A DNA stretch of 64,000 bases from an uncultured beta proteobacterium (GCA_903838565.1 CAILZB010000060.1:248001-312000), one strand, 5' to 3'; positions 27,228 through 36,079 are shown, counted from the stretch's first letter. Notes: generated by a model not told the origin, from the sequence alone. Numbers and translations are program-made.

Positions 27228-28190
27228 CTACCAGCGCACAGCGAGCTTGGAATAGGCGTAGGAACCAAACAAGCGATGCACCGCGGGCGTGAAGTTCAAC
27301 GCATCGGCGAACGTGTAGTTGGCGATGTTGGCTCCGCTGATGAGGGTGCTGGGCGTGCACAGCAGCGAATTCACCTGGCCCGTTCCAATGCCGATGCCCG
27401 GGCCATAGTCGACTGAAGTGCACACTGGGGTGAGCGCAGTCGTGAGCCCATAACCGGGGGAGGAGAGCGGGTTGGACGCCAGATTCAGATAATAGGCCGC
27501 GTCAACATACAGCACATTCTTGCCCATGGACACGATGGGCACGAGCATGGCGTCGTTGAATTCCGTGCTCGTGCTGGTCAGCAAGGCGCTTTGCCCGGTC
27601 GCGACACCCCAGGGCGTCTGACCCAGGTTGTAGGTCCCCAGCACGACCACGTAATTGGCGCCGCTGCCGACCAGACGCTGAATCAGGGAGGCCATATCGC
27701 GTCCGGCCTGCTGCACGTTGGCCTGCATCTGGGCCGTGGTTTCCAGGCCCGCGTTCACGGCATTCATTTCGGCCACGATGTCGCTGACGCCACCATTGAT
27801 GAGCACCACATCGTTCGCACCAAAGTTGTCGACCGCAAGGAATTGGTCGATCTGCTGGCTGATGCTGGGCGTTCCCGGGTTGCCGGCTGCATTCGTGGTC
27901 GTGCTCACCCGCGCCAGACCATGCGCATAGCCGGTGCCGCCGACAGCGGACGGCGTCACGCTGAAGCCATAGCTGCCGGCAAGCGTGTCCACCCAGTTGT
28001 TCACGCTGCCGTCGTTCACGGTGTACTTCTTGCCCCCTTGCTGCCCGACATCGCTGAAGGCATCCCCAAAAGAGATGATGCGCGTGGGCTTCAAGGCGCC
28101 CACGGTGGTGCTGGAGCCGCAGCCCGCCAACAGCGACGAGGCGGCACCGACGGCGATCAGGGTGGCCAGACGCGGCCAGGTTGCAATCAT
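27228..28190 (-). CDS. SGNH-fold lipoprotein lacking catalytic residues (probable pseudoenzyme)
   Basis: The 320-residue precursor has a lipoprotein signal (LLAGC, Cys24) and clear SGNH-hydrolase architecture, but the catalytic positions have changed. Block I reads FGDAFSDVG, with Ala44 in place of the nucleophile Ser. Block III reads INGGVSDIV, with Ser in place of Asn. Block V reads FADALNFTPAVH, where Asp296 is kept and Asn299 replaces the catalytic His. The intact paralogue at 25088-26413 has S, N and H at these places. The frame is complete and codon use is normal, so it is not a decaying gene. It may bind a glycan or lipid without hydrolysing it. I checked the first and last motifs directly on the DNA. 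Confidence 0.82.
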   Translation of the reverse strand: MIATWPRLATLIAVGAASSLLAGCGSSTTVGALKPTRIISFGDAFSDVGQQGGKKYTVNDGSVNNWVDTLAGSYGFSVTPSAVGGTGYAHGLARVSTTTNAAGNPGTPSISQQIDQFLAVDNFGANDVVLINGGVSDIVAEMNAVNAGLETTAQMQANVQQAGRDMASLIQRLVGSGANYVVVLGTYNLGQTPWGVATGQSALLTSTSTEFNDAMLVPIVSMGKNVLYVDAAYYLNLASNPLSSPGYGLTTALTPVCTSVDYGPGIGIGTGQVNSLLCTPSTLISGANIANYTFADALNFTPAVHRLFGSYAYSKLAVRW

Positions 28191-28245
28191 TCAAATCTCC
28201 AAAGTGCTAGCGGGGTAGTTTAACGAGGGCCTGTGAAGCGCGTGT

Positions 28246-29259
28246 TTAGCTGGCTGCCGCACGCTGCAGCCGATCACGCACGCCGTCCCATTCGTGGGAA
28301 GGCGGTGGCGTCTCCACCCAGATCAGCTTGACCCCGGCGGCGTCAAAGTCGCGCAGCACGGAGAACAATTCGCGTGCCACGGCGACAGCGTCATCCGGCA
28401 TGCGGCGCTGCAACAGACCGGGCGTGGGACTCGACTGCGACGCACGGCTGTACAGCGCCACGGCGGGTGGCGCGCCAGGCGAAGCCGTCAGCTCTGCTCC
28501 CAGCAGCCTGGCTGCGGTTTTCAGCGACTCGCTGTCCATCAGCCGCAGCTTGGCCTTGGGCGCGTAGTGCGACTCCAGCGTTCCGGACGCGCGCGGCGCG
28601 CCCGGGCCGAGAGCAGCGTCGCGCTCCAGCACGGCGCAGCCGCACGCCGACTCCAGCTGCGCCCGTGTCAGAACGCCCGGGCGCAACAGCACGGGCGCCC
28701 CGCGCGTGCAGTCGATGATGCTGGACTCGATGCCGACGCTGCAGGCGCCGCCGTCCAGAGTCAGCAACTCCTGACCCAATTCGGCTTGAACGTGCGCCGC
28801 CGTGGTCGGGCTGATGCGTCCGAACTGGTTTGCGCTGGGAGCCGCCAGCCCGGCGATGCCCACTTCGGCGCAGGCCTTGAGCAGAGCCAGCGCGACCGGG
28901 TGCGAAGGGCAGCGCAGTCCGATCGAGTCCTGCCCACCGGCACAGGCTGCCGCCACGCAGGGCAAGCGCGGCAGGATCAGCGTCAGCGGGCCCGGCCAGA
29001 ACGCGTCCATCAGGGACTGTGCGAACGCGGGAATATGCTGGGCAAACTTTGTCACGCCCGCCGCACTGGCCACGTGCACGATCAGCGGATGGTCGCTCGG
29101 ACGGCCCTTTGCCGCAAATACCCTGGCCACCGCCGCGTCGTTGCAGGCGTCGGCTGCGAGTCCATACACGGTCTCGGTCGGCAGACCCACCAGTTCCCCG
29201 GCCGCCAGCGCGCGCACCGCGGCATCAATGGAGTCGGGTTGGCCACCAGGAAGAATCAT
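28246..29259 (-). CDS. tsaC: L-threonylcarbamoyladenylate synthase (Sua5-type TsaC)
   Basis: The enzyme makes threonylcarbamoyl-AMP from Thr, bicarbonate and ATP, the first step of t6A tRNA modification. The 337-residue protein is the long Sua5 form: the YrdC domain over about 1-205 (GLPTETVYGLAADA; AAKGRPSDHPLIVHV) plus a C-terminal Sua5 domain. The YrdC signature for ATP and threonine binding is intact. It lies on the same strand as purK and purE, separated from purK by 27 bases, so purE-purK-tsaC is a likely operon. Confidence 0.92.
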   Translation of the reverse strand: MILPGGQPDSIDAAVRALAAGELVGLPTETVYGLAADACNDAAVARVFAAKGRPSDHPLIVHVASAAGVTKFAQHIPAFAQSLMDAFWPGPLTLILPRLPCVAAACAGGQDSIGLRCPSHPVALALLKACAEVGIAGLAAPSANQFGRISPTTAAHVQAELGQELLTLDGGACSVGIESSIIDCTRGAPVLLRPGVLTRAQLESACGCAVLERDAALGPGAPRASGTLESHYAPKAKLRLMDSESLKTAARLLGAELTASPGAPPAVALYSRASQSSPTPGLLQRRMPDDAVAVARELFSVLRDFDAAGVKLIWVETPPPSHEWDGVRDRLQRAAAS

Positions 29260-29286
29260 GAACAGGTCGCGAGGCGCAAGAGCGGA

Positions 29287-30489
29287 TCAGAACGGCGCCA
29301 TGCCCAGCAGCTCGGCCGCACGCAGCGCCGTGGCGCGCGCCTGTGCCGCATCCGCTGCGGTGATATTCAGATGGCCCATCTTGCGGCCACGGCGCGCTTG
29401 CAGCTTGCCATACAACTGCAGCGTGGTGCCGGGCAGGGCCAGCACTTCGCTCCAGGGCGGCGTCACGGCCTCCTCACCGGAGCGCAACCACAGGTCGCCC
29501 AGCAGATTGAGCATGATGGCCGGACTGTGCTGGCGCGGCTGCACCAGCGGCAAATGGACCAAGGTGCGCACCTGCAGGTCAAACTGTGACTGGTCGCAAG
29601 CGTCGATCGTGTAGTGGCCGCTGTTGTGCGGGCGCGGAGCGATTTCGTTCACCACCAGCGTGCCCAACTCCTTGGCTGCCGCGCTGCCCTGCTGCAACAG
29701 GAAGAACTCCACACACAACACGCCCACGTAATCCAGGCCGTTGGCGATGGCCACGGCTGCGCTGACCGCCTTCTCGGCAAGCGCTGTGGGCAGGTTGCCG
29801 TCAAACACCTGGGTCACGGCCAGGATGCCGTCGCGGTGCAGGTTGAGCTGAGGCGGGAAGTTCACCACCGTGCCGTCGGCGCCGCGCGCCACGATCACCG
29901 AACATTCACTCGCCAGCGGCAGCATCTGCTCGAGCACGCACGGAACGCTTTTGAGCTGGGCCCAGGCACTGTTCAATTCGGCCCGCGTATTCACGCGGAT
30001 CTGGCCCTTGCCGTCGTAGCCCAGACGCGCTGTCTTCAGGATGCCGGGCAGGAGTGCGTCGCGCACGGCGCGCAACTGCTCGGCCGACTCGATCACCGCG
30101 TAGGGCGCACAGGGCACGCCGCAGCGCACGAAATGCGCCTTTTCCAGCGAGCGGTCCTGCGCGATGGCGACGGCGTCGGCGCCTGGCGCCACCACCCGCT
30201 GCGCACCCAGCGTACGCAGCGCCGGCGCCGGCACGTTCTCGAACTCCGTCGTGATGGCAGCGCAGCGCTGCATCATCTGCGCCAGGCCCTGTTCGTCCAG
30301 GTAGTCGGTCTGGATGTGGAAGTGGCTCACCAGACCCGCCGGACTGGCCGGATCCGGATCGAGCACGGCCGTGAAGTAGCCCATCGACTGCGCCGCGTGC
30401 ACAAACATGCGGCCCAACTGGCCGCCGCCCATCACGCCCAGCGTGGTTTGTTGCCCGCTGGCCGTGGTGCCTGGAAGAATCGTTTTCAT
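29287..30489 (-). CDS. purK: N5-carboxyaminoimidazole ribonucleotide synthase
   Basis: PurK converts AIR, ATP and bicarbonate to N5-CAIR in purine synthesis. The 400-residue ATP-grasp enzyme shows the N-terminal [17 protein letters not shown], the ATP-grasp loop [12 protein letters not shown], and the metal-site segment [17 protein letters not shown]. The ATG at 30489 is preferred because it overlaps the purE stop by four bases; the frame extends 20 codons farther into purE without reason. Its product feeds PurE directly. Confidence 0.95.
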   Translation of the reverse strand: MKTILPGTTASGQQTTLGVMGGGQLGRMFVHAAQSMGYFTAVLDPDPASPAGLVSHFHIQTDYLDEQGLAQMMQRCAAITTEFENVPAPALRTLGAQRVVAPGADAVAIAQDRSLEKAHFVRCGVPCAPYAVIESAEQLRAVRDALLPGILKTARLGYDGKGQIRVNTRAELNSAWAQLKSVPCVLEQMLPLASECSVIVARGADGTVVNFPPQLNLHRDGILAVTQVFDGNLPTALAEKAVSAAVAIANGLDYVGVLCVEFFLLQQGSAAAKELGTLVVNEIAPRPHNSGHYTIDACDQSQFDLQVRTLVHLPLVQPRQHSPAIMLNLLGDLWLRSGEEAVTPPWSEVLALPGTTLQLYGKLQARRGRKMGHLNITAADAAQARATALRAAELLGMAPF

Positions 30490-30986
30490 GACGCAGCCAA
30501 GGGCGGCAGCGTCATGGCCCGCGCGGCCTCGGTTTGCGCCTGGCGCCATTGCTGCAACTGCTGGCGCAGGACAGGGTTTTCGTTGGCCAGCATGGCCACG
30601 GCAAACAGCGCCGCGTTCGCGGCTCCTGCAGCGCCGATGGCGAAGGTGGCCACAGGAACGCCTTTGGGCATCTGCACGATGCTGTGCAGCGAATCCGCCC
30701 CCAGCAGATGCTTGCTCGCCACCGGCACGCCCAGCACCGGCACCAGGGTCTTGGCCGCCAGCATCCCAGGCAGGTGCGCCGCGCCGCCAGCACCGGCGAT
30801 GATGGCCTTCAGGCCGCGCTGCGCCGCGCTCTCGGCATAGGCGAACATGTCGTCGGGCATGCGGTGCGCCGAGACCACGCGCGCCTCGTGCGCAATGCCG
30901 AACTGCTGCAGGATTTGCACCGCATGCTGCATCGTCTCCCAGTCGGAACTGGAGCCCATCACCACGCCAACTAAAATTTGAGTCAT
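30486..30986 (-). CDS. purE: N5-carboxyaminoimidazole ribonucleotide mutase
   Basis: PurE moves the carboxyl group of N5-CAIR to give CAIR. At 166 residues it has the class I signatures [14 protein letters not shown] (phosphate-binding) and [13 protein letters not shown] (with the catalytic His). It heads the purE-purK-tsaC unit and is divergent from the thioredoxin-like gene, with 36 bases between start codons. Confidence 0.95.
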   Translation of the reverse strand: MTQILVGVVMGSSSDWETMQHAVQILQQFGIAHEARVVSAHRMPDDMFAYAESAAQRGLKAIIAGAGGAAHLPGMLAAKTLVPVLGVPVASKHLLGADSLHSIVQMPKGVPVATFAIGAAGAANAALFAVAMLANENPVLRQQLQQWRQAQTEAARAMTLPPLAAS

Positions 30987-31022
30987 CGTTGAATTTTACG
31001 TTTTACCCCTGAGCTATCCCGA

Positions 31023-31979
31023 ATGATTGACATTACCGAACAAAATTTCCAGGCCGAAGTCATCGACGCTTCGTTCTCCACCCCCGTCCTGATCGATTTC
31101 TGGGCGCCCTGGTGCGGCCCGTGCAAGGCTATCGGCCCGCTGCTGGAGAAGCTGGAAATCGACTACGCCGGCGCGTTCAGCCTGGTGAAGATCAACTCCG
31201 ACGAACAGCAGCAACTCTCCGCCGCTTTTGGCGTGCGCAGCATCCCGACCTGCATTTTGATGATGAGCGGCAAGCCGGTGGACGGCTTCGCGGGCGCGCT
31301 GCCCGAAGGCAAGCTGCGGGAGTTCCTGGACAAACACCTGCCTTCGCCCGAAGCCCTTGCTGCGGACGAGGAAGCCGAACTGGCACAGCAGTTGCTGGAG
31401 CAGGGCGACTCCAGCGCCGCGCTGGACAAGCTGGCGCAGGTGCTGGCCACGAATCCGGCGAACGACGACGCGCGCTACGACTACATCAAGCTGTTGATCG
31501 GCTCCAACCTGCTGGAAGAAGCGCGCGCCGCTCTGGCACCCAAGCTCACCGAGATCCCGGTGGGATTGCGTTTTTCTGCGGTGGCGCAATGGCTGGACGC
31601 GTTGCAGTTCGCCGCCACCGACCCCCGTGGCGAATGGACGCCGGACGCGTTCGATGCGCTGATCGCGCAGAACAAGCGCGACTTCGACACGCGCTACGCC
31701 AAGAGCCGGGTCCTGTTGGCGCGAGGCGAATGGACCGCAGCCATGGACGAGCTGCTGGAGATCGTGCTGCGCGACAAGAAGTGGAACAACGAGGCCGCGC
31801 GCAAGACCATGGTCGCGATGCTGGAGCTGCTGACTCCGCCCAAGCCCAAGGCCGGCGCCGATGCAGGCGCAAAGACCGCCGGCGGCATCGAGCTGGCGGG
31901 CCAGTCCGCGCCCAAGGAAGACCCGCAGGCCGAGCTGGTGTCGCGCTACCGGCGGCGTTTGAGCATGATGCTAAATTAA
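31023..31979 (+). CDS. cnoX: Thioredoxin-domain co-chaperone of the CnoX/YbbN type
   Basis: The 318-residue protein has an N-terminal thioredoxin domain (about 1-110) with an intact active site WAPWCGPCK, then a helical TPR-like region (about 120-290). This is the layout of YbbN/CnoX, a holdase that works with GroEL and DnaK and protects substrates from over-oxidation. The E. coli protein has SXXC instead of CXXC; here CGPC is retained, so it may be redox-active as in alpha- and betaproteobacterial homologues. The ATG at 31023 gives the expected MIDITEQNFQAEV start. Confidence 0.85.
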   Translation: MIDITEQNFQAEVIDASFSTPVLIDFWAPWCGPCKAIGPLLEKLEIDYAGAFSLVKINSDEQQQLSAAFGVRSIPTCILMMSGKPVDGFAGALPEGKLREFLDKHLPSPEALAADEEAELAQQLLEQGDSSAALDKLAQVLATNPANDDARYDYIKLLIGSNLLEEARAALAPKLTEIPVGLRFSAVAQWLDALQFAATDPRGEWTPDAFDALIAQNKRDFDTRYAKSRVLLARGEWTAAMDELLEIVLRDKKWNNEAARKTMVAMLELLTPPKPKAGADAGAKTAGGIELAGQSAPKEDPQAELVSRYRRRLSMMLN

Positions 31980-32001
31980 TAGCATTGCGGGACCGACCGT
32001 A

Positions 32002-32247
32002 TCAACTCCACTTGGCGTAGACCCAGCCGCACAGCGTCGCACCCACGGCCCACAACATCCAGGTGCCGGATACCGCGTAAGGGTAGAGCATCAGGGCCAC
32101 GCCCGACCAGCTGAGCGCGCGGTTGGACGCCTTCCTGCCCCGTCGGAACGCCACGTAGCCAAGGATGCCGAACAACAGCAGGCCCGCGATGTAGGTCGGC
32201 GTGGGCAGCACCAGCCCCAGAGACTCCAGATCTTTCAATTCATCCAT
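32002..32247 (-). CDS. Small integral membrane protein of unknown function
   Basis: The 81-residue protein has a short acidic N-terminus (MDELKDLESLGLVLP), then hydrophobic helices at about 18-36 and 47-78, with a positively charged FRRGRKASNR loop between them. No family name is recognised. It is conserved-looking and has codon usage like its neighbours. It ends 22 bases from the convergent thioredoxin-like gene and is divergent from the Rieske gene; 133 bases separate the two start codons. Confidence 0.65.
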   Translation of the reverse strand: MDELKDLESLGLVLPTPTYIAGLLLFGILGYVAFRRGRKASNRALSWSGVALMLYPYAVSGTWMLWAVGATLCGWVYAKWS

Positions 32248-32380
32248 GGCGGCGATTGTGCAGCTTTCATTTCACGCTTGCGGGGCTGCACGGCGGCCCG
32301 CCCATTTGACGATCTGTCATTCGCCAGGCGTTGATTGGAATCAAACTTGCTTCTCTGTAGAAAGGCAGCATGCAAAGTTC

Positions 32381-32914
32381 ATGGAACAAACCACTGACAA
32401 ACAGCGCCGGAACCTCATGTGGGCGGCCGGTGCGGGAGCCGTGGCGTGCGGGGCCGCGCTGCTGCTGCGTCCGGGTTGCGCGTCCGTCTCATACCCGCAG
32501 GGCTCTGCGCTCGCCGTCGAGTTCGGCGACCTGCCGCAAGGCAAGCTGCGCACGGTGGAGTGGCGGGGCTTTCCCGTCTGGATATTGCGACGTTCCGCCG
32601 CCGAGATCGAGGCACTCGCAGCCCGCGAGGACGCTCTGGCGGACCCGGATTCGAAAGCGTCAGTACAGCCTGACGGCTGCCGCAACCGTCATCGTTCGCT
32701 GCGCCCGGAAATCTTTGTCGCAATCGGTCTGTGCACGCATCAGGGCTGCACGCCGGCGTTGGCAAGCACCGGGGGGTTTCTGTGCCCCTGTCATTCGTCC
32801 CGCTACGACCTCGCCGGCCGCGTCTTCAAGACCGGGCCGGCCCCCGCCAACCTGGTGATACCAGCCTATCGCCACGAAGCCGCAGACCGGCTGCTACTGG
32901 GAGAGGTCGCCTGA
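32381..32914 (+). CDS. Orphan Rieske [2Fe-2S] protein
   Basis: The 177-residue protein resembles the Rieske subunit of cytochrome bc1 complexes. It has an N-terminal membrane anchor with a Tat-like RRNLM at about 10-14, followed by a hydrophobic stretch, and cluster-binding boxes CTHQGC and CPCHSSRYD near 118-142. The ATG at 32381 is the first Met that places the anchor at the N-terminus. Cytochrome b and c1 genes are absent from the neighbourhood. It lies directly upstream of the hydrogenase locus, so a role in electron transfer with it is possible but unproven. Confidence 0.82.
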   Translation: MEQTTDKQRRNLMWAAGAGAVACGAALLLRPGCASVSYPQGSALAVEFGDLPQGKLRTVEWRGFPVWILRRSAAEIEALAAREDALADPDSKASVQPDGCRNRHRSLRPEIFVAIGLCTHQGCTPALASTGGFLCPCHSSRYDLAGRVFKTGPAPANLVIPAYRHEAADRLLLGEVA

Positions 32915-32941
32915 AAGGCTGACCCGCCCCCTCCATTCAAC

Positions 32942-33544
32942 TCACACCTGAGTGAACAGGTAGATACCGGCAACACTGCACAGGGACCCCAGGCCGGTGA
33001 CGAGCCAGGCCTCCTGGCGCGCGAGGTGGCGACGGACGCCCAAAGCCGCAAGGACACCGCCGAAGTGCAGCGCGCCCGTGGTCAGAAGAAAGCCAACGGC
33101 ATAACTGATGAACCCCGATGCAGGCGCTTCGACACCATGCGCCAGGCCGTGCAACGACGCCGCCAGCGCGATCACACCCAGCGCGGCGGGAGTCGATGTC
33201 TTCTGACGGGAAAGGATCAACATGGCGCCGAACAGGGCCACGCTCAGGGCGATCATGTGTTCCAGGAAGGGAGCGGTAACGCCCATCGCGCCGAGCGCAG
33301 CGCTGACGACCAATGCAGCCATGAAGGTGGCAGGCCCCCACCAGGCCCTGCCTTGAGGAAGCGCGTTGACCGACCAGACACCCACGGCCACCATGGCCAG
33401 CAAATGGTCCAGACCAAAGGGGTGGCTCAGCCCGGCAAGGACGCCGGCAGTCTCGTGCCCGGTGTGGGCCTGGGCAGTGCAAGCCGCCAGCGCCAGTGCG
33501 CCCAGGCTTAGGCCGCGAAGCGATTTAAGAGACAACAACTTCAT
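32942..33544 (-). CDS. hupE: HupE/UreJ-family nickel permease
   Basis: HupE-type proteins import or facilitate entry of nickel for hydrogenase or urease. The 200-residue protein has a signal-like first helix (ALALAACTAQAH), the signature HPFGLDHLLAMVAVG in the first conserved helix, and about six membrane segments in total with conserved His (ASLHGLAHGVE). It is divergent from hybO and has its own sigma-54-type promoter on the minus strand (33644-33659), so it should be induced together with the hydrogenase. Confidence 0.9.
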   Translation of the reverse strand: MKLLSLKSLRGLSLGALALAACTAQAHTGHETAGVLAGLSHPFGLDHLLAMVAVGVWSVNALPQGRAWWGPATFMAALVVSAALGAMGVTAPFLEHMIALSVALFGAMLILSRQKTSTPAALGVIALAASLHGLAHGVEAPASGFISYAVGFLLTTGALHFGGVLAALGVRRHLARQEAWLVTGLGSLCSVAGIYLFTQV

Positions 33545-33643
33545 ACGATGCTCCTGAGTGGGTTAAACAAACAATGGGGTTCAAGGGGTCACACGCTTGT
33601 TGGCACCAGTTTAGTGTGACCTTGTCTGCGTACAAAGAATTTA

Positions 33644-33659
33644 CGCAAAAACCGTGCCG
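33644..33659 (-). promoter_or_regulatory. Sigma-54 (-24/-12) promoter for hupE
   Basis: Read on the minus strand, 33659 to 33644 gives CGGCACGGTTTTTGCG. It has the invariant GG and GC separated by exactly 10 bases and matches the RpoN consensus TGGCACGnnnnTTGCW at all but the first and last positions. Transcription would start near 33633, about 90 bases before the hupE ATG. Confidence 0.75.
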
Positions 33660-33835
33660 GGCCGGGGTTTGAATGTGTCTCGGCGGAACAAGGCCTGGGG
33701 GCAGCCATGCCTGGGAAAGTCCGCGCCCTGACCGGTTACCTGAAAGATTAGTAAATAACCATCTGCGATGAAAATCATCACAATCTCAGCGGTGATTTCA
33801 TTGCCATTGCGGCGCCGGCCGGGTCTTTTCGAGCG
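33660..33835. promoter_or_regulatory. Shared upstream region between divergent sigma-54 promoters
   Basis: This 176-base stretch lies between the hupE and hybO promoters, and no gene is called in it. It is where an enhancer-binding regulator such as HoxA, and IHF, would bind. Candidate elements are the imperfect palindrome GATGA-AAA-TCATC at 33767-33779 and the spaced inverted repeat GGTTA (33734-33738) with TAACC (33756-33760). Neither matches a binding site I can name, so this is a proposal only. Confidence 0.35.
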
Positions 33836-33851
33836 TGGCGCGCAAATTGCT
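33836..33851 (+). promoter_or_regulatory. Sigma-54 (-24/-12) promoter for the hyb operon
   Basis: TGGCGCGCAAATTGCT at 33836-33851 fits the RpoN consensus TGGCACGnnnnTTGCW with a single mismatch and the correct GG-N10-GC spacing. Transcription would begin near 33862, 38 bases before the hybO ATG at 33900. The position also excludes the longer hybO frame that starts at 33768. HoxA, encoded at the end of the locus, is the expected activator. Confidence 0.8.
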
Positions 33852-33899
33852 TCTGAGCCCTTATCAGGACTGATCCAGCCTGGCTCAAGAGGAGACGAC

Positions 33900-35081
33900 A
33901 TGGGCGACATGAATGAGATTTTTGACCTCGGTCGCAAGACCCTGCGCGACGTCGAGAAACGCCTCGACATGTCCCGGCGCGACTACCTGCAGTTTTGCGC
34001 CACGCTGGCTGTCACCATGGGCTTGCCCAAGGGCGCGGAAGCCGCCGTGGCCAAGGCGATCGAAACGGCCCAGCGACCGTCCGTCATCTGGCTGCACTTT
34101 CAGGAGTGCACGGGCTGCTCTGAGTCGCTGCTGCGGGCCGAGCATCCGACGCTGGAAAAGCTGATCCTGGACGTGATCTCGCTCGACTACCACGAGACCC
34201 TGATGGCGGCAGCCGGACACCAGGCCGAGGCGGCGCGCAAGGACGCGATGAAGGCCAACAAGGGCAAGTACATCCTGGTGGTGGAAGGCGCCATTCCAGT
34301 CAAGGACAACGGCATCTTCTGCAAGATAGGTGGCCACACGGCCATCGATCTGGTCAAGGAATGCGCGGCCGACGCGGCCGCGGTGATCGCCATCGGCTCC
34401 TGCGCCTCCTGGGGCGGCATGCCTTCGACCGGGCCCAACCCCACGGGCGCCTCCAGCGTGGCCGAGGTGCTGGGCAAACCGGTGGTGACCATCCCCGGTT
34501 GCCCGCCCAACCCCTACAACTTCCTCGCCACCGTGGTGCACTTCCTGACCTTCGGCAAGCTGCCCGAAGTGGACAAGCTGGGCCGACCCAAATTCGCCTA
34601 CTCGCGCCTGATTCACGAGAACTGCGAGCGCCGCGCGCACTTTGACGCGGGGCGCTTTGCCATGGAGTTTGGCGACGCCGGACACCGTCAGGGCTACTGC
34701 CTGTACAAGTTGGGCTGCAAGGGGCCGGAGACTTACGGCAACTGCTCCACGCTGGGCTTTGGCGACGCGGGTGAGAACAACTGGCCGGTGGGCTGCGGCC
34801 ACCCCTGCATCGGTTGCACCGAAAAAGGCGTGGGCTTTACCAAGCCGATTCATCAGGTCGCCAAGGTGCTCAATGTCACACCTCCGCAGCAATACCCACG
34901 GATTGTGGAAGAGCAGGGTAAAGGTGCCTCCTTTGCGTCGGCCGCGGCGCTCGCCGCGCTCGCCGGAGCCGCAGCCGGCGCGGCGGTGATGCTCACACGC
35001 AACCTGGGGCTGTCGCACGCGGCGCAGGAGGCGCAAGCTGGCTCGGCGGACAGCCAGGCCAAAGACCAGGCAAAGGTGTAA
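33900..35081 (+). CDS. hybO: [NiFe] hydrogenase small subunit, HybO type
   Basis: This is the electron-transfer subunit of a membrane-bound, periplasm-facing uptake hydrogenase, with three Fe-S clusters. The 393-residue precursor has a Tat motif SRRDYLQF at 25-32, the proximal-cluster box QECTGC (C70, C73), C168 in GSCASWGG, distal-cluster motifs (LIHENCERR, GYCLYKLGCKGPETYGNCST) and medial-cluster motifs (HPCIGCTE). A C-terminal membrane helix lies at about 350-370. Positions 72 and 173 are Gly, not the extra Cys of O2-tolerant [4Fe-3S] enzymes. The sequence closely follows E. coli HybO. The ATG at 33900 has AGAGGAG upstream and lies after the sigma-54 promoter. Confidence 0.95.
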   Translation: MGDMNEIFDLGRKTLRDVEKRLDMSRRDYLQFCATLAVTMGLPKGAEAAVAKAIETAQRPSVIWLHFQECTGCSESLLRAEHPTLEKLILDVISLDYHETLMAAAGHQAEAARKDAMKANKGKYILVVEGAIPVKDNGIFCKIGGHTAIDLVKECAADAAAVIAIGSCASWGGMPSTGPNPTGASSVAEVLGKPVVTIPGCPPNPYNFLATVVHFLTFGKLPEVDKLGRPKFAYSRLIHENCERRAHFDAGRFAMEFGDAGHRQGYCLYKLGCKGPETYGNCSTLGFGDAGENNWPVGCGHPCIGCTEKGVGFTKPIHQVAKVLNVTPPQQYPRIVEEQGKGASFASAAALAALAGAAAGAAVMLTRNLGLSHAAQEAQAGSADSQAKDQAKV

Positions 35082-35083
35082 TC

Positions 35084-36079
35084 ATGGACACCCGTCGCGG
35101 ATTCCTCAAAGGCGTGGTCGCAGGCGGCGCTGCGGTGACCGCCGCGGTTGTGGCGCCCCCGGCCTGCGCCCGGGACACGCATACCCGGCCGCCGGAAGCG
35201 CTGGGCCTGCTTTACGACGCCACGCTGTGCATTGGTTGCAAGGCCTGCGTGGCGGCGTGCAAGGTGGCCAACGACAACCCCCCGGAGTTTTCCACCGAAG
35301 ACCGCCTCTGGGATACGCCGCTGGACACCTCGGGGCACACTTTCAACCTGATCAAGATGTACCGCAACGGCACGATGGAGACCAAGGACGCGGAAGTCAA
35401 CGGCTACGCCTTCATGAAGACCTCGTGCATGCACTGCGCCGACCCGTCCTGCGTCTCGGCCTGCCCGGTATCGGCCATGACCAAGGACCCGGTCACCGGC
35501 GTCGTGGGTTACGACCCGGATGCCTGCGTCGGTTGCCGCTACTGCGTCGTGGCCTGCCCCTTCGGTATCCCCAAATACCAGTACGACTCGCCCACGGGCA
35601 AGATCGGCAAGTGCGAACTGTGCCGGCACCGCACCAAGGACGGCCACTATTCGGCCTGCGCCGAGGTATGCCCCACGGGCGCCACACTCTATGGCCGCAC
35701 CGCCGACCTGCTGGTGGAGGCCAAGCGCCGCGTCGCGTTGAAAGCCGGTGACGTGACGCGCTACCCGCGCGGCAAGTTGGGCGGCGTGGACCAGAGCTAT
35801 GAAGCACCGGTGGGCAAGTATCTGCAGCATGTGTATGGCGAGCACGAATATGGCGGCACGCAGGTGCTCAAGCTCTCCGGCGTGACCTTCGCCAAGGTCG
35901 GCATGCCCGACCTCAAACCCAACGCGTCGGCAGCCCTGTCCGAGACGATTCAGCATTCGCTCTACGGCGGCATGGTGATGCCGATCGCGGTGCTGGGCGT
36001 GCTGGGCTTTATCGCCAAGCGCAACGTGCACGAGGAAGAGGACGCATCTGGCCATGAGTCAGGGGAGAACAAATCATGA
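35084..36079 (+). CDS. hybA: Hydrogenase-2 ferredoxin-like Fe-S subunit HybA
   Basis: HybA passes electrons between HybO and the membrane quinone subunit HybB. The 331-residue precursor has a Tat signal (TRRGFLKG near residue 3, cleavage after about residue 29) and 16 cluster cysteines in four groups: LCIGCKACVAACK, SCMHCADPSCVSACP, ACVGCRYCVVACP and KCELCRHR with CAEVCP. A C-terminal hydrophobic helix (GGMVMPIAVLGVLGFIA) anchors it, as in E. coli HybA. It starts 2 bases after hybO and overlaps hybB by four. Confidence 0.93.
   Translation: MDTRRGFLKGVVAGGAAVTAAVVAPPACARDTHTRPPEALGLLYDATLCIGCKACVAACKVANDNPPEFSTEDRLWDTPLDTSGHTFNLIKMYRNGTMETKDAEVNGYAFMKTSCMHCADPSCVSACPVSAMTKDPVTGVVGYDPDACVGCRYCVVACPFGIPKYQYDSPTGKIGKCELCRHRTKDGHYSACAEVCPTGATLYGRTADLLVEAKRRVALKAGDVTRYPRGKLGGVDQSYEAPVGKYLQHVYGEHEYGGTQVLKLSGVTFAKVGMPDLKPNASAALSETIQHSLYGGMVMPIAVLGVLGFIAKRNVHEEEDASGHESGENKS

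Noticed and set aside
33767..33779. Palindrome GATGA-AAA-TCATC as a definite HoxA site
   Set aside because: Too short and not matched to a known HoxA site; kept only as a candidate within the intergenic region.
33768..33899. Longer hybO start adding 44 codons
   Set aside because: It would put the sigma-54 promoter inside the coding region and bury the Tat motif too deep; the ATG at 33900 has a strong ribosome site.
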